From the NCBI GenBank assembly GCA_027605045.1, contig JAQFWX010000016.1, positions 402,551 to 466,550 of the forward strand: DNA of 64,000 nucleotides, written 5' to 3'. Numbering within the stretch: position 1 is the stretch's first letter; every line of letters starts with the position of its first letter. This document shows, piece by piece, positions 34,458 to 47,473 of the stretch. The notes below the pieces were generated by a model. It was not told the origin of the DNA. It ran no database searches and saw nothing but the letters and a program-made list of their open reading frames with translations. The translations under genes were made by a program, and so were the position numbers. Source of the DNA: Phallus indusiatus. Lineage: Eukaryota; Basidiomycota; Agaricomycetes; Phallales; Phallaceae.

Positions 34458-35688
34458 TCACCAGATATTGCGCGTGCCAGACGCCAGTTGCTGTTGAGCC
34501 GCCGCTTGTTGCTGTCTAGTAGAAGAACGTAACCTGCGATGTGTGGGTGATAAGCATAACCGACAGAGGAAATAGTGCAGCATACGTTGCTAAGGACCTA
34601 CATCCGCTCATTCTTCTGTTCTTCTTCTTCCTGGGTGACTAGTTTCCTCCTAGGAACAGAGGACTTAGACTCGGAGTCAACACGCTGGACGCTCCAGTCA
34701 AAGACATAGTCATATTGGAAACCTTCCCTGACAAACAAGTCACGGAAGAGCTTCCTGAGGTAACTGTAGTCGGGTTTGTCGTCGAACCTGAGAGCACGAC
34801 AGTAGTTCAAGAAAATGCCAAACTCGTTCGGGAAGCCACGGCACAAAAGATCGGTTGGGGTGGTCATCTTCTTCTCCATGATACGGTCGTACTTTTGCTT
34901 CTTCGTGGCAGCTTTGAGGCCCTGCCACGGGAGAGATCCGCGGAGGAAGTACATGAAAACATAGGCAAGAGATTCGAGATCATCCCGACGAGCTTGTTCG
35001 ACACCAAGGTGAGTGTTGATGGAAGTGTAACGGGCTGTACCAGTGAGATTTTTATTCTCACGGTATGGAATGTGAAGGTGGGTCTTGGGATCACGGTACT
35101 TTTTGGCCAAACCGAAATCGATAATGTTCACCTGATTGCCGCGTTTTCCAATGCCCATGAGAAAGTTGTCTGGTTTGATGTCACGATGGATGAAGTTGCG
35201 AGAGTGGACATATTCCACACGAGAAATCTAAGGAAAGGAGGGTTTTTATTATTGATGGATTAAAAGGAGAAACAAGGGGTGCTTACAAGCTGATCGGCCA
35301 ACAAAAGAACAGTTTTCAGAGAGAATTTGCGGTTACAGAAATTGAACAGGTCTTCGAGACTGGGGCCGAGAAGATCGAGAACCATGGCGTTATAGTCGCA
35401 CTCCGTTCCGTACCAACGAACAAAAGGGACTCCGACGCCACCGGCAAGGGTCTTGTAAACCTTGCTCTCGTACTCGAGCTGGGGATGCTTGGCTTTGACC
35501 GACTCGAGTTTGATGGCTACCTCCTCGCCAGAGATAATGTTGATGCCGAGATAGATGTCACCTAGAGGGAAAGTGTAAGAAGAAAAAAACTAAAAACGGA
35601 TCTCGCAAGTCGTATGAAAGCTCTTACCGAACGACCCGGAACCTATCTTCTTTCCAAGTCGATATTTACCTCCCACTCTGAGGTCCAT
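34458..35688 (-). CDS. Casein kinase 1 (HHP-like)
   Basis: Ser/Thr kinase of the CK1 family (nuclear, cytosolic; DNA repair, membrane traffic and clock functions in relatives). ATG 35688 starts [20 protein letters not shown], then [74 protein letters not shown], and the CK1-typical SLPWQGLKA and YDYVFDWSV. Between FDWSV and the stop there is a charged tail. The simple stop near 34598 is avoided by an intron (GTAGGT...TCGCAG) that joins AT|G to [19 protein letters not shown] and then TGA at 34458-34460. Four introns. Length about 350 residues, normal for short fungal CK1. Confidence 0.95.
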
Positions 35689-37704
35689 TCTGCTGGTGTT
35701 TGATGCTTGGTCCGCCGTGATGGGCAACGATTATAAGGGTAAAAGTAAAGAAAGCTGGGTGGGGAAAAAAGAGGTCGTTAATGAGGTTGAGAATAGTTAT
35801 TTATATAGAAACGAGAATAAAAGGCGGGGAGAGATTTGTGGTGTGGACAGTGGTGGGAATGGGGGTGTGGACAGACTCGTTTTGCCCTATGACACGTTTT
35901 TTAAGCGTGGCGTGATAGGACGTAAAAAAAAGGATTACCAAATAAATGAATGAAAAAAGAGGAAGATGAACAAAATAGATTGCAAGGACTCACAGTTCTA
36001 TATTATGAAAGGGGAGGAGGAGGAAAGGTGTGGATGGAGCGATAGGGAGAAGCAAGTCGAGAGTGTGTGTGGGCTGCGAACAAAGAGGTGTAACACCGCT
36101 TTGGGGCTGGTTGCCTTTTCTTCCCACGGCACAGTCATCAGTTTTACGTCAGCGTGCCTTCGTCACAGCGGAAGCAATTTTCATGGATTGACCTCAGTCC
36201 GTCAATTCAAGAAGAGGGCGTCCTAGCCGACATAGGTAACATATATGTATGTACATATACGTACAGTAATAATAATGGTTACTACATCATGACTAGTTCT
36301 TCCCCCTTTTCAGTTTGGGACTCTGTTCTTGTCTTGTCTTGTCCTCAAAACAGGGACAAGATTTGGACAAGATCATATGTCCTGACTTGTCCACTCAGTG
36401 GCTCCAATGTCCCCTATCGCCAATTCGTAGACCCATCAGAAGCCCATTTTCAAAATGTACACTCGGTCACCGTCAGGAATAAGGAGCCAATGGTGTGCTT
36501 TGTCATGATCGCTCCTCTTCGGCTGATTTATTATTTCGGTCTGTGAAGCAGGAAGAATTTCTGGTACGGCATGGCGTTCTGCGGTCGCATACGGTACGTG
36601 CGTCGCTCATTGCGCATCACACGCATGTTCGAGACCAGATGGACATGCACACTAATAATGATTGTATTCAATAGCCTTAGAACCATTGGCATTCAAAAAG
36701 TGAGCTGAGTTCCAACAATATCGCTTGAATAAGTTCCGAGCGCGTTATAATAAGGATAGTATGTAACTAAGAACTTGAATCAAGAAGCTCTGTTATACAA
36801 ATCTATCACATCGGTTCGGTTCTTCGGGCACCCGTCTCACGCCATCAGAATCACCGACACAAAGCCTGTGCTGGGTCTGTCGTATTTAGTAAAAACGAAC
36901 CGAAGCTGTCAAATTCAAAGCACAATGCCCAGGATTGTTCACCGTCAAGTGACTAGTCACCAGTAGTTTCAGGTTTGCAATCTTTCCGATGATACCCGGA
37001 CGTTCAATGGGAATAAATGGCCTTTGTGATAGGTGCGCGCGCGGTATACATGGTGACATGACCAGACGTATTTTCATTGTCAGCTTACAACCACTGCCAA
37101 CAACCTCAGTTCGCACACGCGTTCACAATCAATACATCACAAACTCACTTGAGCACGCTTTGCTATGGCGGCTACAGTAAAGACAACAGTTTATTTGAAT
37201 TTCGGATTTCGAAGTCACAGCTTTTAGATACCGCAGCCATTTTTCAAATCAAAGGAGTGATTATACATCCCATAATATATAAAAAAACGCAGATCAGATC
37301 CCAGTTCAACTGAGAAAAGAACAATTCGAAATAGACACAGGTTTTTTGACTAAACGTGCACAACCAAGGATGCTACCGCCCCTGAACACTGCTTTCAGTT
37401 TTGATGTACCTGCCGTTTACAATGTTGCCAGCGTTGGCGGCTAACGAAGTTGAGGGTTTATACCAACACATGCTCTTCATTAAATCCATGCTATAAAGGG
37501 CGTGATTTGTTTCTTAGACCTGGCGAGTTTAATTATGACGTCGTCTACAGCGGATCCCTAACATTCAGTAGGTGCCCTTCTTCACCCCGCACGCACGGAG
37601 CTCAGCCACAAGTCGAGTTTATATGTACAAGTAGACGAGTGAAACAAGGTACAGATTGATAATTCTTAATTTCTGACTTAGATAGTAGTATAAAACCTAA
37701 AGTA
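35689..37704. other. 2-kb region upstream of casein kinase, no gene supported
   Basis: 35700-36000 is purine-rich on plus, as a leader/promoter of the minus-strand kinase. 36325-36400 holds a run of TTGTC/GACAAG words in inverted order (CTTGTCTTGTC...GGACAAG) that can pair. The remainder shows no convincing exons. Confidence 0.4.
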
Positions 37705-38117
37705 CTAATCAATAATCTGGATAACGTTATCCGGCCTTTCCAGCCGGATGACGTAGTAAGAAACTGTCGAATTCCCATATTGGATGGACCATCCGCCTTC
37801 AAAAATAGGCGATGAAGAATCGTGGTTTTACTATTACGTCCAATTCTGCGCTACATACAACGTATAATTCAATAGACCCATTTGTCTCTTGTATGCCGGA
37901 GACATATCCATTGATGTGTTGATCAGATTGATACTTCTTGCCTGTGAGGCGGGTAAGGTCTAAGGTGTATCTCAACAGCGACGCCAACGGGCAAAACGTA
38001 CCAAAGGCTCCATCATGTCTTTTTTATTCTTTTCGCCCACCTGTGTCTCAGCTGTTTCTCGTGACTCCTCGTACCGGTTTCAAGAGTTTCGAAAAGCTTC
38101 GTTAGCATTCAAAGTCC
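37705..38117 (-). pseudogene. Decayed or indel-broken small gene
   Basis: Reading from the minus strand, protein-like segments occur in order in different frames: ETGTRSHEKQLRHRW, then FCPLASLLRYTLDLTRLTG and QHINGYVSGIQETNGSIE, then EGGWSIQYGNSTVSYYVIRL to TAG at 37705-37707. Moves between frames coincide with an A run (about 38010) and a T run (about 37806-37812); one base change in each would unite them. Either the gene is dead or the assembly has homopolymer errors. No family is recognised. Confidence 0.45.
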
Positions 38118-38251
38118 GTTGACACCGTTGGACTAAACCCTCGTTTGGCACATCATCGACACGTAAAGACTGAATACGCTCGAGTCATTGAAATCTGTCG
38201 GAATATAGGGAGATGTAAAATATAGAGATACGATATGGACGCAAAATGGAA

Positions 38252-38280
38252 CACAAGATGGGGCACATGATGGTGGAGAC
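38252..38280 (-). repeat. 29-nt dispersed repeat, copy 1
   Basis: On the minus strand it reads GTCTCCACCATCATGTGCCC then CATCTTGTG. It matches 48384-48412 (plus) at 27 of 29 positions. The flanking 20-40 nt share only short words such as CCCCATCTTGTGTTC. Confidence 0.55.
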
Positions 38281-38545
38281 AAACTGCTCGAGTCTATTAG
38301 TACGTAATATCTAGTATACTGTATAGAGCACTGTAAAACCGACTCGGACGTGACGCGTAACTTTTCATGGTAAACGTTATAAATTTCAACACCTCCAAAA
38401 CACCACCCAACCTTGGTCTGCGTCGTGCTTTCGGCATTACGCACCAATGGAATGAATTAATCAAACTTCAGCCCGGTCTTTAGACTCACAATCTGCGTTA
38501 GAAAGGCCCGGTAGATTTCCACAATTGTCATTTTCTTCGCGATAG

Positions 38546-39438
38546 CTTCCAGTAGGGGCATCTGCCTCTCCTGACCTACCTTCAGCTCTGCGTGGAATTC
38601 GCTTCCAAAAGTCCTCATATTGGCACAAGGACGACGATATCGTTCTTTCCGTGGGAGAAGAAAACGACGCGCAGAGGCTTGAACTCCAAATCCACCGTGC
38701 AATCTTATCCTTGCATAGCCCGGTCTTCCAAGACATGTTTGCCAGCTATTGAGATGATATACAAAGCATAGTAAGTTTGTTTCCCTTCCAACTGAGTAAC
38801 TCAAGTTTTTCATACTTTTTTTAGTGAATTATACTCTGGTGCCGAGACTATCTCGTTTGAAGGTGCTTTGGGCGTTCTTCGCCTAGCCCACAGGTACCAA
38901 ACAGTACACCCCAAATATTACAAAAGTTGGCCAGCCGATCAGAACGAATGCAAAAAAGTGTTAGACTTCTCTTTCCGATGAGCCAAAAAACCAAAAAGGT
39001 TGGGGAAAGCATTAAACTCGTTAATGCAGCCGACTAACTGCATGTCATGAATTGCTGCCCACAGCGTTTTTCAAATTTACCAATGCGCATTGGGATGAAT
39101 GGACACCCAGCGTTAACGACCAAAACCTCTCGCTTCAGGACTGGGCACGGGTTATACGTGGCAAAGCTCTGTGGATATCTCGATTCAAAACATTGGAAAG
39201 TGTGGGAACTAACGAGAACTACATGGCCTACGGGTGGAATAAAGACTCTGGAGAAAAATTATCCATCTTCCAGAAACGGTCACAATTCGATGCCTGTTCA
39301 ATTAAATTAGCTCAGGAGGAAAACGTCGATTACTGTATGGCGGCATTAGGGTGTCTGAGAGCATTGGTTGGGAGAAAATTTATCAATGGTTACTCGGTGA
39401 TTGATGGTTGTACAAGTTGGACTCCTGAGACGCTTTAA
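38546..39438 (+). pseudogene. BTB/POZ-domain pseudogene
   Basis: An N-terminal BTB core is clear: HKDDDIVLSVGEE and LQIHRAILSLHSPVFQDMF, halted by TGA at 38750-38752. After an intron-like gap, LYSGAETISFEGALGVLRLA resumes the domain, but the roughly 30 residues that normally sit between these parts are missing. The next part ends FSFR and TGA (38979-38981). A further shift reaches LLPTAFFKFTNAHWDEW and the C-terminal helical segment typical of basidiomycete BTB proteins (CMAALGCLRALVGRKFING). At least two frame changes, two in-frame stops and a deletion show the gene is dead; deletion cannot be a simple sequencing indel. Confidence 0.7.
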
Positions 39439-39899
39439 GTCGAAGAAGCCTGTGACCAATGTTGTTTTCAAACTGTACTGTTAGTTTGTGAATTTACAGT
39501 CTCTATTCTCTTGTGTATCGTCCTGAGACTAGGGCGTAAAGGAATCAGGATGCCAATTCAAAGGAGGTAAACCACTTTTTGTCTCTTCAATTTGTTGTGC
39601 ACGATGATTGAGGTTGGTCATGTATCACAAATATTGAGGTTTTAACTATGTATTTAATGATTGAATTTTTCATTCCATTATATTTATTCATCTGAACGCA
39701 GCTTTGGAGAACCCGGCTCAAGGGCCCCTGAGGCTGCTACTAATAGGAGTGGACGATAGCGCATATGCATTGAGCAAGATTCATAAGAGACGAAAGTGAT
39801 TTAGAGAACAAAAAAAAACGATTTTCACTTGTGCCATATCTCACTGTTGAAGACTGCAAAGCTCAGCGTTGAGTACGCTGAATATCCGATATTAGTATA
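39439..39899. other. Short intergenic stretch
   Basis: A/T-rich; no gene is supported. Confidence 0.4.
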
Positions 39900-40140
39900 C
39901 TACTCAGTCGTCGAGTCTCCGTTGAACGTTCCGGCTCCGATTTTGAGCATTTCTTCTTCCTGACCCTCGCCTGACAAACAAACACAAAGCCGTTTGAAAA
40001 AAAAAATTATTTGGAAGATAAACCAAGCTCCAACTCAGTTTCACCAAAAACATCAGTTTTCTTCTTTGCGGAACGGCGGCTTGGTAAGAATCTACCAGCC
40101 CGAAGACAATCGTCGTCGGAGGTTGAATTTACTTAAAGTT
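39900..40140 (-). CDS. Candidate small gene with an acidic C-terminus (5' end not found)
   Basis: Two exons join cleanly: one ending SAKKKTDVFGETELELG, a 53-nt intron (GTTTAT...TGTCAG), and a last exon EEEMLKIGAGTFNGDSTTE with TAG at 39900-39902. Splicing preserves the frame. The first exon extends upstream through AGRFLPSRRS with no ATG before an upstream stop, so the start exon is missing. No family is recognised. Confidence 0.4.
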
Positions 40141-41588
40141 GATCCCGTCATGAGTTTTTCAAGTTTTCTCTTCAACATTGGGCGAAATAACTTGTCAACC
40201 GCCACTCATTGATTTCACCGTTACATAAACTACACTCTATCATTTTGCATACACCTCAGCTTACGTTGTCTCAGAATTCGTCTATGGACGCAGACAGAAA
40301 TGACCTGTTTGACTAGGACCAAACTAGGACTCGGAACGTGTCACTCAGACTGATCCTTCTGGCTTGTACAGTTCCTACTATGAAATTACACTATATATAC
40401 TCAGTGTCTATTATAGCGTTTTAGCACATTCTTCAGTCAAAATTCACGAACCAGACTGGCCAGTGAAACTTAATAGCAGATCAATCATGAATTCATGACG
40501 CAAGCTCGCAGGTATTATCTCAAAGGAATACTAGATAATTAAGCCATCATTCCTAAATGTCTGTTTCGTCATCCTTTCTTTGGGTGACTAAACGTAGTCG
40601 GCTAACAAAGTTGCGAACAGGGGTTGCATATAGTGAACAATGTTCACCTCAAAGGTGTCGTATACGTATATGTGAATGAGCTTGATTGTACACATACATA
40701 CCTTTCCGACGTAAGTCATCATGCATCAACAACTGATTTGGCTCAAACCAAAGTTCTTCCAGTCTTGCGATTGATGATAGCGGTTGTTGGCAACTGAAAT
40801 CTCTGCATTCGGTGAATCTGAGGTAATTCAAGAGATGGATCTCCCGATGAGAGGACACAACATATGTACTGAGGAACAGGCTACACTGGGCTTTTAATAG
40901 CCAGGGGAATGAAAGATCATTTGCATGTGACCGAAGGACCGAATGGAACTCGGACGACTAAGCCGAATTCGTATATTAAGTAAAGGAGTACTCGGTTCAA
41001 GTTGGAATAGGAAATCATTCATTTTCAACTGCAACTTCGGAGCTGTCGAAAACAGCTACATACATAACTAACTATAAATATACTGATGTCTTCGTTACCA
41101 AGAGGTGAGAGAATTATTGTCGAGTTGATCTTGATGCCGTAAATTTAAATTTGGCAGACAGCGATGTTTCATACAAAATTTTGATCTTGATATGGTTCGC
41201 GTAATAACATAGCCTATGGCCGTGGCAGATGTGCTTGAATTATCGTGGGGGACACGTTGGACTGCGTGTAGAAGAATATGCACACTCTACTAGCATATCA
41301 TCTCAGCAAAAGAGTTCCGCGGCGCAACGCTATGCAATACAATGTACAATATAATATATATTCGTGGCGACGACTGTAGATGTAATAATGTTAAAATGGC
41401 TGTGTCCAGTCCAATTTGAATTACCAGGTTTTTTTGAATTCAGGTGGCCGGTTGCCAAACTCCGCAAGCCGCAACGTAACCCGCGTTATTGGTTTATACA
41501 CTTTGGGTAGATAGGCCACGGCCATCCTGGCTTTCGTCGTTATCCCTTGACTCTGAACGCTCTTTTGCTTGACCTTTGCATTTGCAAA
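40141..41588. other. Intergenic, no gene supported
   Basis: Upstream flank of the large gene at 41589. Scattered frames on both strands (for example minus 40649-40858) have some protein-like runs without start or splice support. A tandem TATAAATATAC-like A/T stretch lies at about 41070-41090. Confidence 0.4.
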
Positions 41589-44500
41589 ATGTCGTCGTTT
41601 CCGCGACACGGAGATGTACGAAGGAAAATCATGTAAGTCGCGCTTTAATCATTTTCAAATTACCCCAGAATTCTTACCATGAGAAAAAATGAAAACACAA
41701 CCCGTCGCACCAGACCAGCATCAAATCCCATTTCGTGCGTCCTCATTTTTTTGACAAACAAGTAAATTGCTCTCAAAATAACTCATTTGCCTAGGATACC
41801 ATCTACTTCTATCAATAATATTTCTAATTCTAATCTTGACTGGTCTCTGCCGCCGTCTTCTCCACTTTCACCACTCAACAGTCACCACACTGCATCTCCG
41901 CCCACAGATCTTCCTGTAGACATTCGACCGGGATCGCCTACTTCTTTGCTCAGCGTCCCAATGCCCAACGCCACTTCCACTAGAGTCGCACGTCTTGCTC
42001 CTGTCAGCAGCACACTCCCAAATTCCGGCCTCACCTCGCCTCACTCCCCAGTGTCGCCTGCCCCGTCAACTGACCTTTCATCTCCGGAGACTATTCAGTT
42101 TGCTTTACCATCTGATTTTGAACCAGAGCACTCCCAGTCTGATAACGAAAGTTCAATCCATAAAGGCACAGACAGGGACAGACCGTCATGGCGCGAAGGA
42201 CCAGAGGGCTATGCTTCTGATTCCCTATCCGTTCCGAAGACAAGACAGCACAAACGCATCGTTCCTCCATTGTTGATGCTCAATCACAAACGGTCGTCAT
42301 CATCCAGTCTCGCCCAACGCTCCAGCTCTGCTTCTGCGTCCCCGTCGCCTGTAGCCGTACATTCCAGGTTTCATTCCCAATCAAACTTGGCGACGATTCC
42401 TCCCAGGGATAGTTTCATCGACCTTGAGGACACCCTTGATGACTCGATTAGTCCAATTCACAACCCCAATTCAATGTATCCTACCCCTCCAAGACGTAAC
42501 GCTGCCGGCGGCCTTTTCAGGCACAAACAGTCTGAAAGCATACGTAGTGTCGCGTCCGCCTCTTCTATGCTTCCAACCTTTGTTGATCCGTCGACCAACG
42601 ACACAAGTTATCAAGCCTTGCCACCTCCTAGTCCCGGTTTGAATGTTCCTTTTGGCGGAGGCGTCGTCATTATCCCCGGCTCATCCGTTTCCACTGCAGC
42701 ATCTCCTCCTGCCGTTGCCTCGACAAATGCGTGGAAAATGTTCTCGCGCGACAAAGATAAGGACAGGGTGTCAAAGAAAAAAGATTTATTACGGAATATC
42801 GAAGAAACTTCGCAAAACGACTCCAATAATAACATACGTAGTACATCATCCTCTCCGACGCATCACTCAGCACCATTAGGGCCTACTACATTACCAAAAC
42901 CTTCTAAATTAAAACAACCCAAGAAGATCACGAAAGCCAAATCTCACAGCCATCCCACCAGCATACCCTCGCCGCCGTCTTCCTCACCTATCCTTCCCTT
43001 GTCATCTCAGCCGATTCCATTACCGGTCCCTCTTCCTCTCCCGCCAACTACCAACAACCTTGGTCCCGCTGCCCGACAAGACTTGATCAAGAAGCATCGT
43101 AAACTAGTCAAGGTTTTGGGCGAAGAACCCCGTGTCGTGGGCCATTTAGAGTTCATCGGTGGGACGGCTTTGATTCCTGGACAAGGAGCTGGATTAGGTC
43201 TCCATTCGACTTATCCTTCTCCTTCTCGCAATTACCATCAACATCAGCGTCGTCATCATCCTCATCATCCTCAACAACATTCTCATCACCACCACCATGC
43301 CGCGTCAGTATCTGCTTCGCTTTCTAGTCCTAACTTGGATGCTTTGAATACCTTCCTTCATATTGACCCTTCGCGCCAAAAGAATAGGGAGAAGGGAACG
43401 AATGATTTACTGTCAAATCGGGACAATGAAGCTTCGGCATCTTGGCTTAACAACAACGGAGCGCGTAGTCCCACTACTCTACAGGCTCAATACTACGCCG
43501 ACATGAATCACGATAACGAGGTCGCATCTACCCTTGATAGGGCCTACAATGGGATCCTTAATCCTGACAATGGCTCAAACAATATTATTTCGTCGCCTGC
43601 GTACAATACTCTTTTGGCGATGCAACCCAAACGACGTCATTCCACCCCTGTTGCGAGCGAGTTTATCATCGATGAAGCTGAGCGGAGCGACGACGAGGAC
43701 GACGTCAAGCTAAACGTTAAAGGAAACCCGTCTGAAAAAGCGAAAGATTCTCGTTCTTCTTCATCAGAAGAAGCGTCATTTCATCAAGCTAATTTCTCTT
43801 CATCGGAGCCCGTTCTTACGTCGCCTGTATCTTCCGCTCTGTCGTTTTCTCGCTCTACGGAGAAGGCTGTTGGTGCATACCTGAGACGGCAGGAGGATGG
43901 GCCTCCGAACTTACGTGACGGGCCATACTCGAATGATGAAAGAAATGTCAAGTCGTCGCTGAACCCGCGCTCACTGGTCGTTTCCCCATCTTTGTCGTCA
44001 CCGCCGCCTGTACTACCACCTTTAACCACCTCTCCTCCTCGATTAGGTATTGTCTCGGAACTATTTCAAAACTCCAATTCTTTTGGTGATTAATTTTCCC
44101 GTGGATTTTTTGTTCAAAATTTTAAAAAACTTATTAACCGACCGCAGATCCAAAAGTACCCGTGAATCGTGCAGGATCAACGGCGGCGTCACGGAACACG
44201 GGCTCTGTTCCGTTGCGCATCGAAACCACGAGTAAAACGAAGGAAATCCAATCCAATTTGAATTCCATGTCTTCTCCTCCTCAGTTGACTGATACAGAAA
44301 AGGGAAGGACCGCCCAGGAACATCAGAATGAATTGAGGTCACGCACCAACAACAAAGTTGCGTTGGCATCTCAGAATCCCACGAAGTCTCACACTCTTCC
44401 TACTCCTGTTAGTCTTTTATTCACGAATATTTCGTTTCGTTGTTTACATATTCGTTCATTTCAGATCCCTACTAGTACTCCAGCGGATCAGGTACAGATC

Positions 44501-46920
44501 AGGATTACTTTGTCACCCCTTGATACAGCAGCTGGCTCTCCATCTTCTGGTAACGCTTTACTGCTCCTCCAAGTGGCGGATCTGGCATTAATAGCTTATC
44601 TAGTTCTTCCTTCTGAAACTGCTACCTCAAGTTCAAAAGCAAAAGGAAAAAGCAGAGACAGAACTATTCGTACGCCTGTCGGACCAGCTACTTTCGTCCC
44701 ACCACAGGAACCACAAGATAGGAAGCTCAAGCAGCGTCGCCCGCAAATTATTACTCGTTCTGATTCTCCCGAAAGTTTCATGGATTTAAATGATGATGAT
44801 ATTGAGAGCCCCGTAAGCGTTGTTGATCGGGATGACGCTCTTCAACGCCGGGAAAAGAATGCAGGTGCAAATGCGATATCCGACGTACAACCAAACCCGG
44901 CTACACCATACTCTCCTATTTCTCCATCTCCACTTTCTGCTATGGTTTTGCCGTCTATGACGTTGAAGCCCGAGCCTACGACGAGAACGACAGGCGACGC
45001 ATCGCTAGCAGTGTTGTCTTCGTCGTCGTCGTCAGCATCTCCTGAGCAGAATCTTACCATTCATCGCGCGCCATCAACGGCATCTCTTGCTCCATCAATT
45101 GCATCTATTTTAAGCGTTCAGACGACCTCCACATCTCCGGACGAATTCCATCCCTACGCTCGAGAATCCCAGGCTCCTACCTCCGAGCAAGAAAAGCGCA
45201 AAAAGATGGATAAACTCGCCAAGTTACATCGGTTCTTGGGCGATTCTGTGCCGGTTGAACTGGTCCTGGGTGAATCTTACGCTTTCAAAGACGGCGATTT
45301 ACCTGCGTTTGCGCTTGGCGAAGGTGCATCTGTTAACACTCATAATAATAAAAAGCCGCTTTGGATGAGGAGAAGGCGAAGTAGTTCTAGCGCGGCGTTG
45401 CCTGGATATGAAGTGATTGATAGGAAAAAGGATGATCTTGATTCTAGAGAGCGTGTTAGGCATGTTAAGAGGGGTGCGAAGATGGAACAGGTTTGTTTCG
45501 TTTTGCCTCAGGATCTTGCGTCATTATTCAGCATTTTATTTTTTTAATTAGATGTTTGGAACGCGTCCTCCATCTGATTTGTATCTGATTCATGCACGAA
45601 CCGCGTCAAATACGGCACCTAACTCGCCGGACCGTCCACTGGTATCTCCAACATCTCTGTCATATTCCTCCCAAATCAGATCCCAAGTCCGAGGAAATGT
45701 TTTGGATCCATCGTACAAGGGCAAATCGAAACATGTCAGTAGTTCGGCTGAGTCTTATGCCTACATTCCCATACATCAAACACTGGAAGCGTCTGCATCT
45801 GGTGGTTCATTGGGTCGCTCATTATCGAAAACCAGAGCTGGAAGAGACTTCACATCGCTGCCGTTCTTGTTTACTCCTCCTGATCAGACTAACCCAGGGC
45901 GGTATGGCGATGACGCTTTATCACAACCGTCCAGACGACGTGGGAGCGGAGACTCTAATAAGCCTCTTCTTGCGTTTGGTCAAGGTATGCCTGTCGGTGG
46001 TCGTCTTCGAGACGAATCTGAGAATGTAGATGTTGCCATGCTCGGTGAACGTAATTCGTTTGACACGTCGTCTGTATACATGCAGTATCGGCAGTCGTTG
46101 ATATCTTTGGGGGACATTGTCGATAAGGTTAGTGTCAGTTCATACGCTCGCTTCTAAGCCCACTGATAACGGTTTTCTCTCTCTCTCTCTTAGGATGATA
46201 AAGCGTCTCTTGCAGAGCTTCGTCAATATCTTCAGCCGCCTCCACACTCTGCCTCTCGGATGGGTTTAGGTTACGGCTATGGATCTCAATACGCGGACAG
46301 AGACTATGATAGCGATGACAGCGATGACGACGACTTTGGCGAGCCAAGCTCAGGAACCAAACAGAACGACGATGCACTTTCCACACCAACACAACTTACA
46401 CCTGGATCTAGATCTCCCAATGCTCCCAATTCAATGAAAGGAGAGCCGTCTCAGTCACCTCCACTCTCTCGTCGTCGGTCGTTACCATCCCGAACTTCGA
46501 CTCTTTCTCTCGTTTCAACATTAAGCGGAACATCCACTCTGTCTTCAATTAGCACTCTCAGTATCGGAACGACCGCTACTAGCTTCTCTAAAGGACTAAC
46601 CGATATACCTGGATACTATAACGCACCCCGCACCGAAGCTGAAGGACGTGCTGATATGTTTAAAGCGCGTCGTCGCCGCGCGGCTAAACTGACCAACTTT
46701 TTTGGAGTTAAGTACCGCGATTTGTTTGGAGAAGTTTTGGAGAGTATTGAGGCTGGTATGAGGGAGGATGTTAGGGCGGGGCGAATGGGTGCCGGAGAAC
46801 TTGAGGTAATACGCTCTTTCTTTCTTTCCATAACTATGTATGTTTCATTACTGATCATTTTTTTAGGAATTGATGATGCGTGTGAAGAAGCTTAGGCTAC
46901 GCAGAGACCAACTGAACTGA
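41589..46920 (+). CDS. Large low-complexity protein with repeated KLxxF/LG motif (1,607 aa)
   Basis: Not recognised as a named family. ATG 41589 (MSSFPRHGDVRRKI) is followed by a 162-nt intron; further introns are at 44047-44147, 44408-44464, 45491-45551, 46128-46193 and 46806-46866. The joined length is 4,824 nt, exactly in frame, to TGA 46918-46920. Most of the chain is Ser/Pro/Thr-rich and probably disordered, with His-rich (about 43245-43300) and Ser-run stretches. Three similar islands stand out: KHRKLVKVLGEEPRVV (~430), KLAKLHRFLGDSVPVELVLG and RRRAAKLTNFFGVKYRDLFG near the C-terminus, each with basic residues, then K-L-x-x-[FV]-[FL]-G. The last is followed by a helical segment ending KLRLRRDQLN. 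It is possibly a scaffold or signalling protein. No signal peptide or membrane segment is seen. Confidence 0.85.
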
Positions 46921-47473
46921 TCAAGAAAGTCCTTTTTGTTTCCTAGGACCCGTTCCTTAATAACAAACATGTACATCATGATTCACACGTATACGCTCTT
47001 GAAGTTCCTTTTTCTTTCTTTCCTTTCCAAATGCACCGTCTATCATACACAATTTCGTGCAGAAGATTTATTCTAATTATCATTCGTGAATAAACATCTT
47101 TTTTTTCGGTGAATAGTAAAAATGAAAGTCTTGCGCTACACTTCGGACACTAATAAGCATCAAGGAGCAGCTGTTCAATACATTTTTGTGTGTATGGGGT
47201 CTGAACAGGTTCTTTATTAGAAGAACGAAGCAACTTGGATATTATCTAAAGTTGTCTGGAAGGTCCTCTGGTTTGTGTAGCGCATCACGGGCCCCGGGTT
47301 TGAAATGGATACTAGTAATACTTGGCGCTTGTTCGGAGGCAGACAAGAAGGATCGACAGTGAAGCTAATGAAAGCCAAAAAACATACCAATAGATCATCT
47401 ATTAATCATGTCGCCCGGCGGGTGAGTCCGCGCACTTGCTTCAGCGACGAGCGATGGCTCTGATCCGCAAGCG
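46921..47473. other. Intergenic
   Basis: Downstream flank of the large gene. Near 47404 an ATG (MSPGG) precedes a GTGAGT but the apparent intron would be only 23 nt, so it is not used. No gene is supported. Confidence 0.4.

Noticed and set aside
34715..35263. 182-codon plus frame antisense to casein kinase
   Set aside because: Lies entirely on the opposite strand of a well-conserved kinase exon set; typical shadow.
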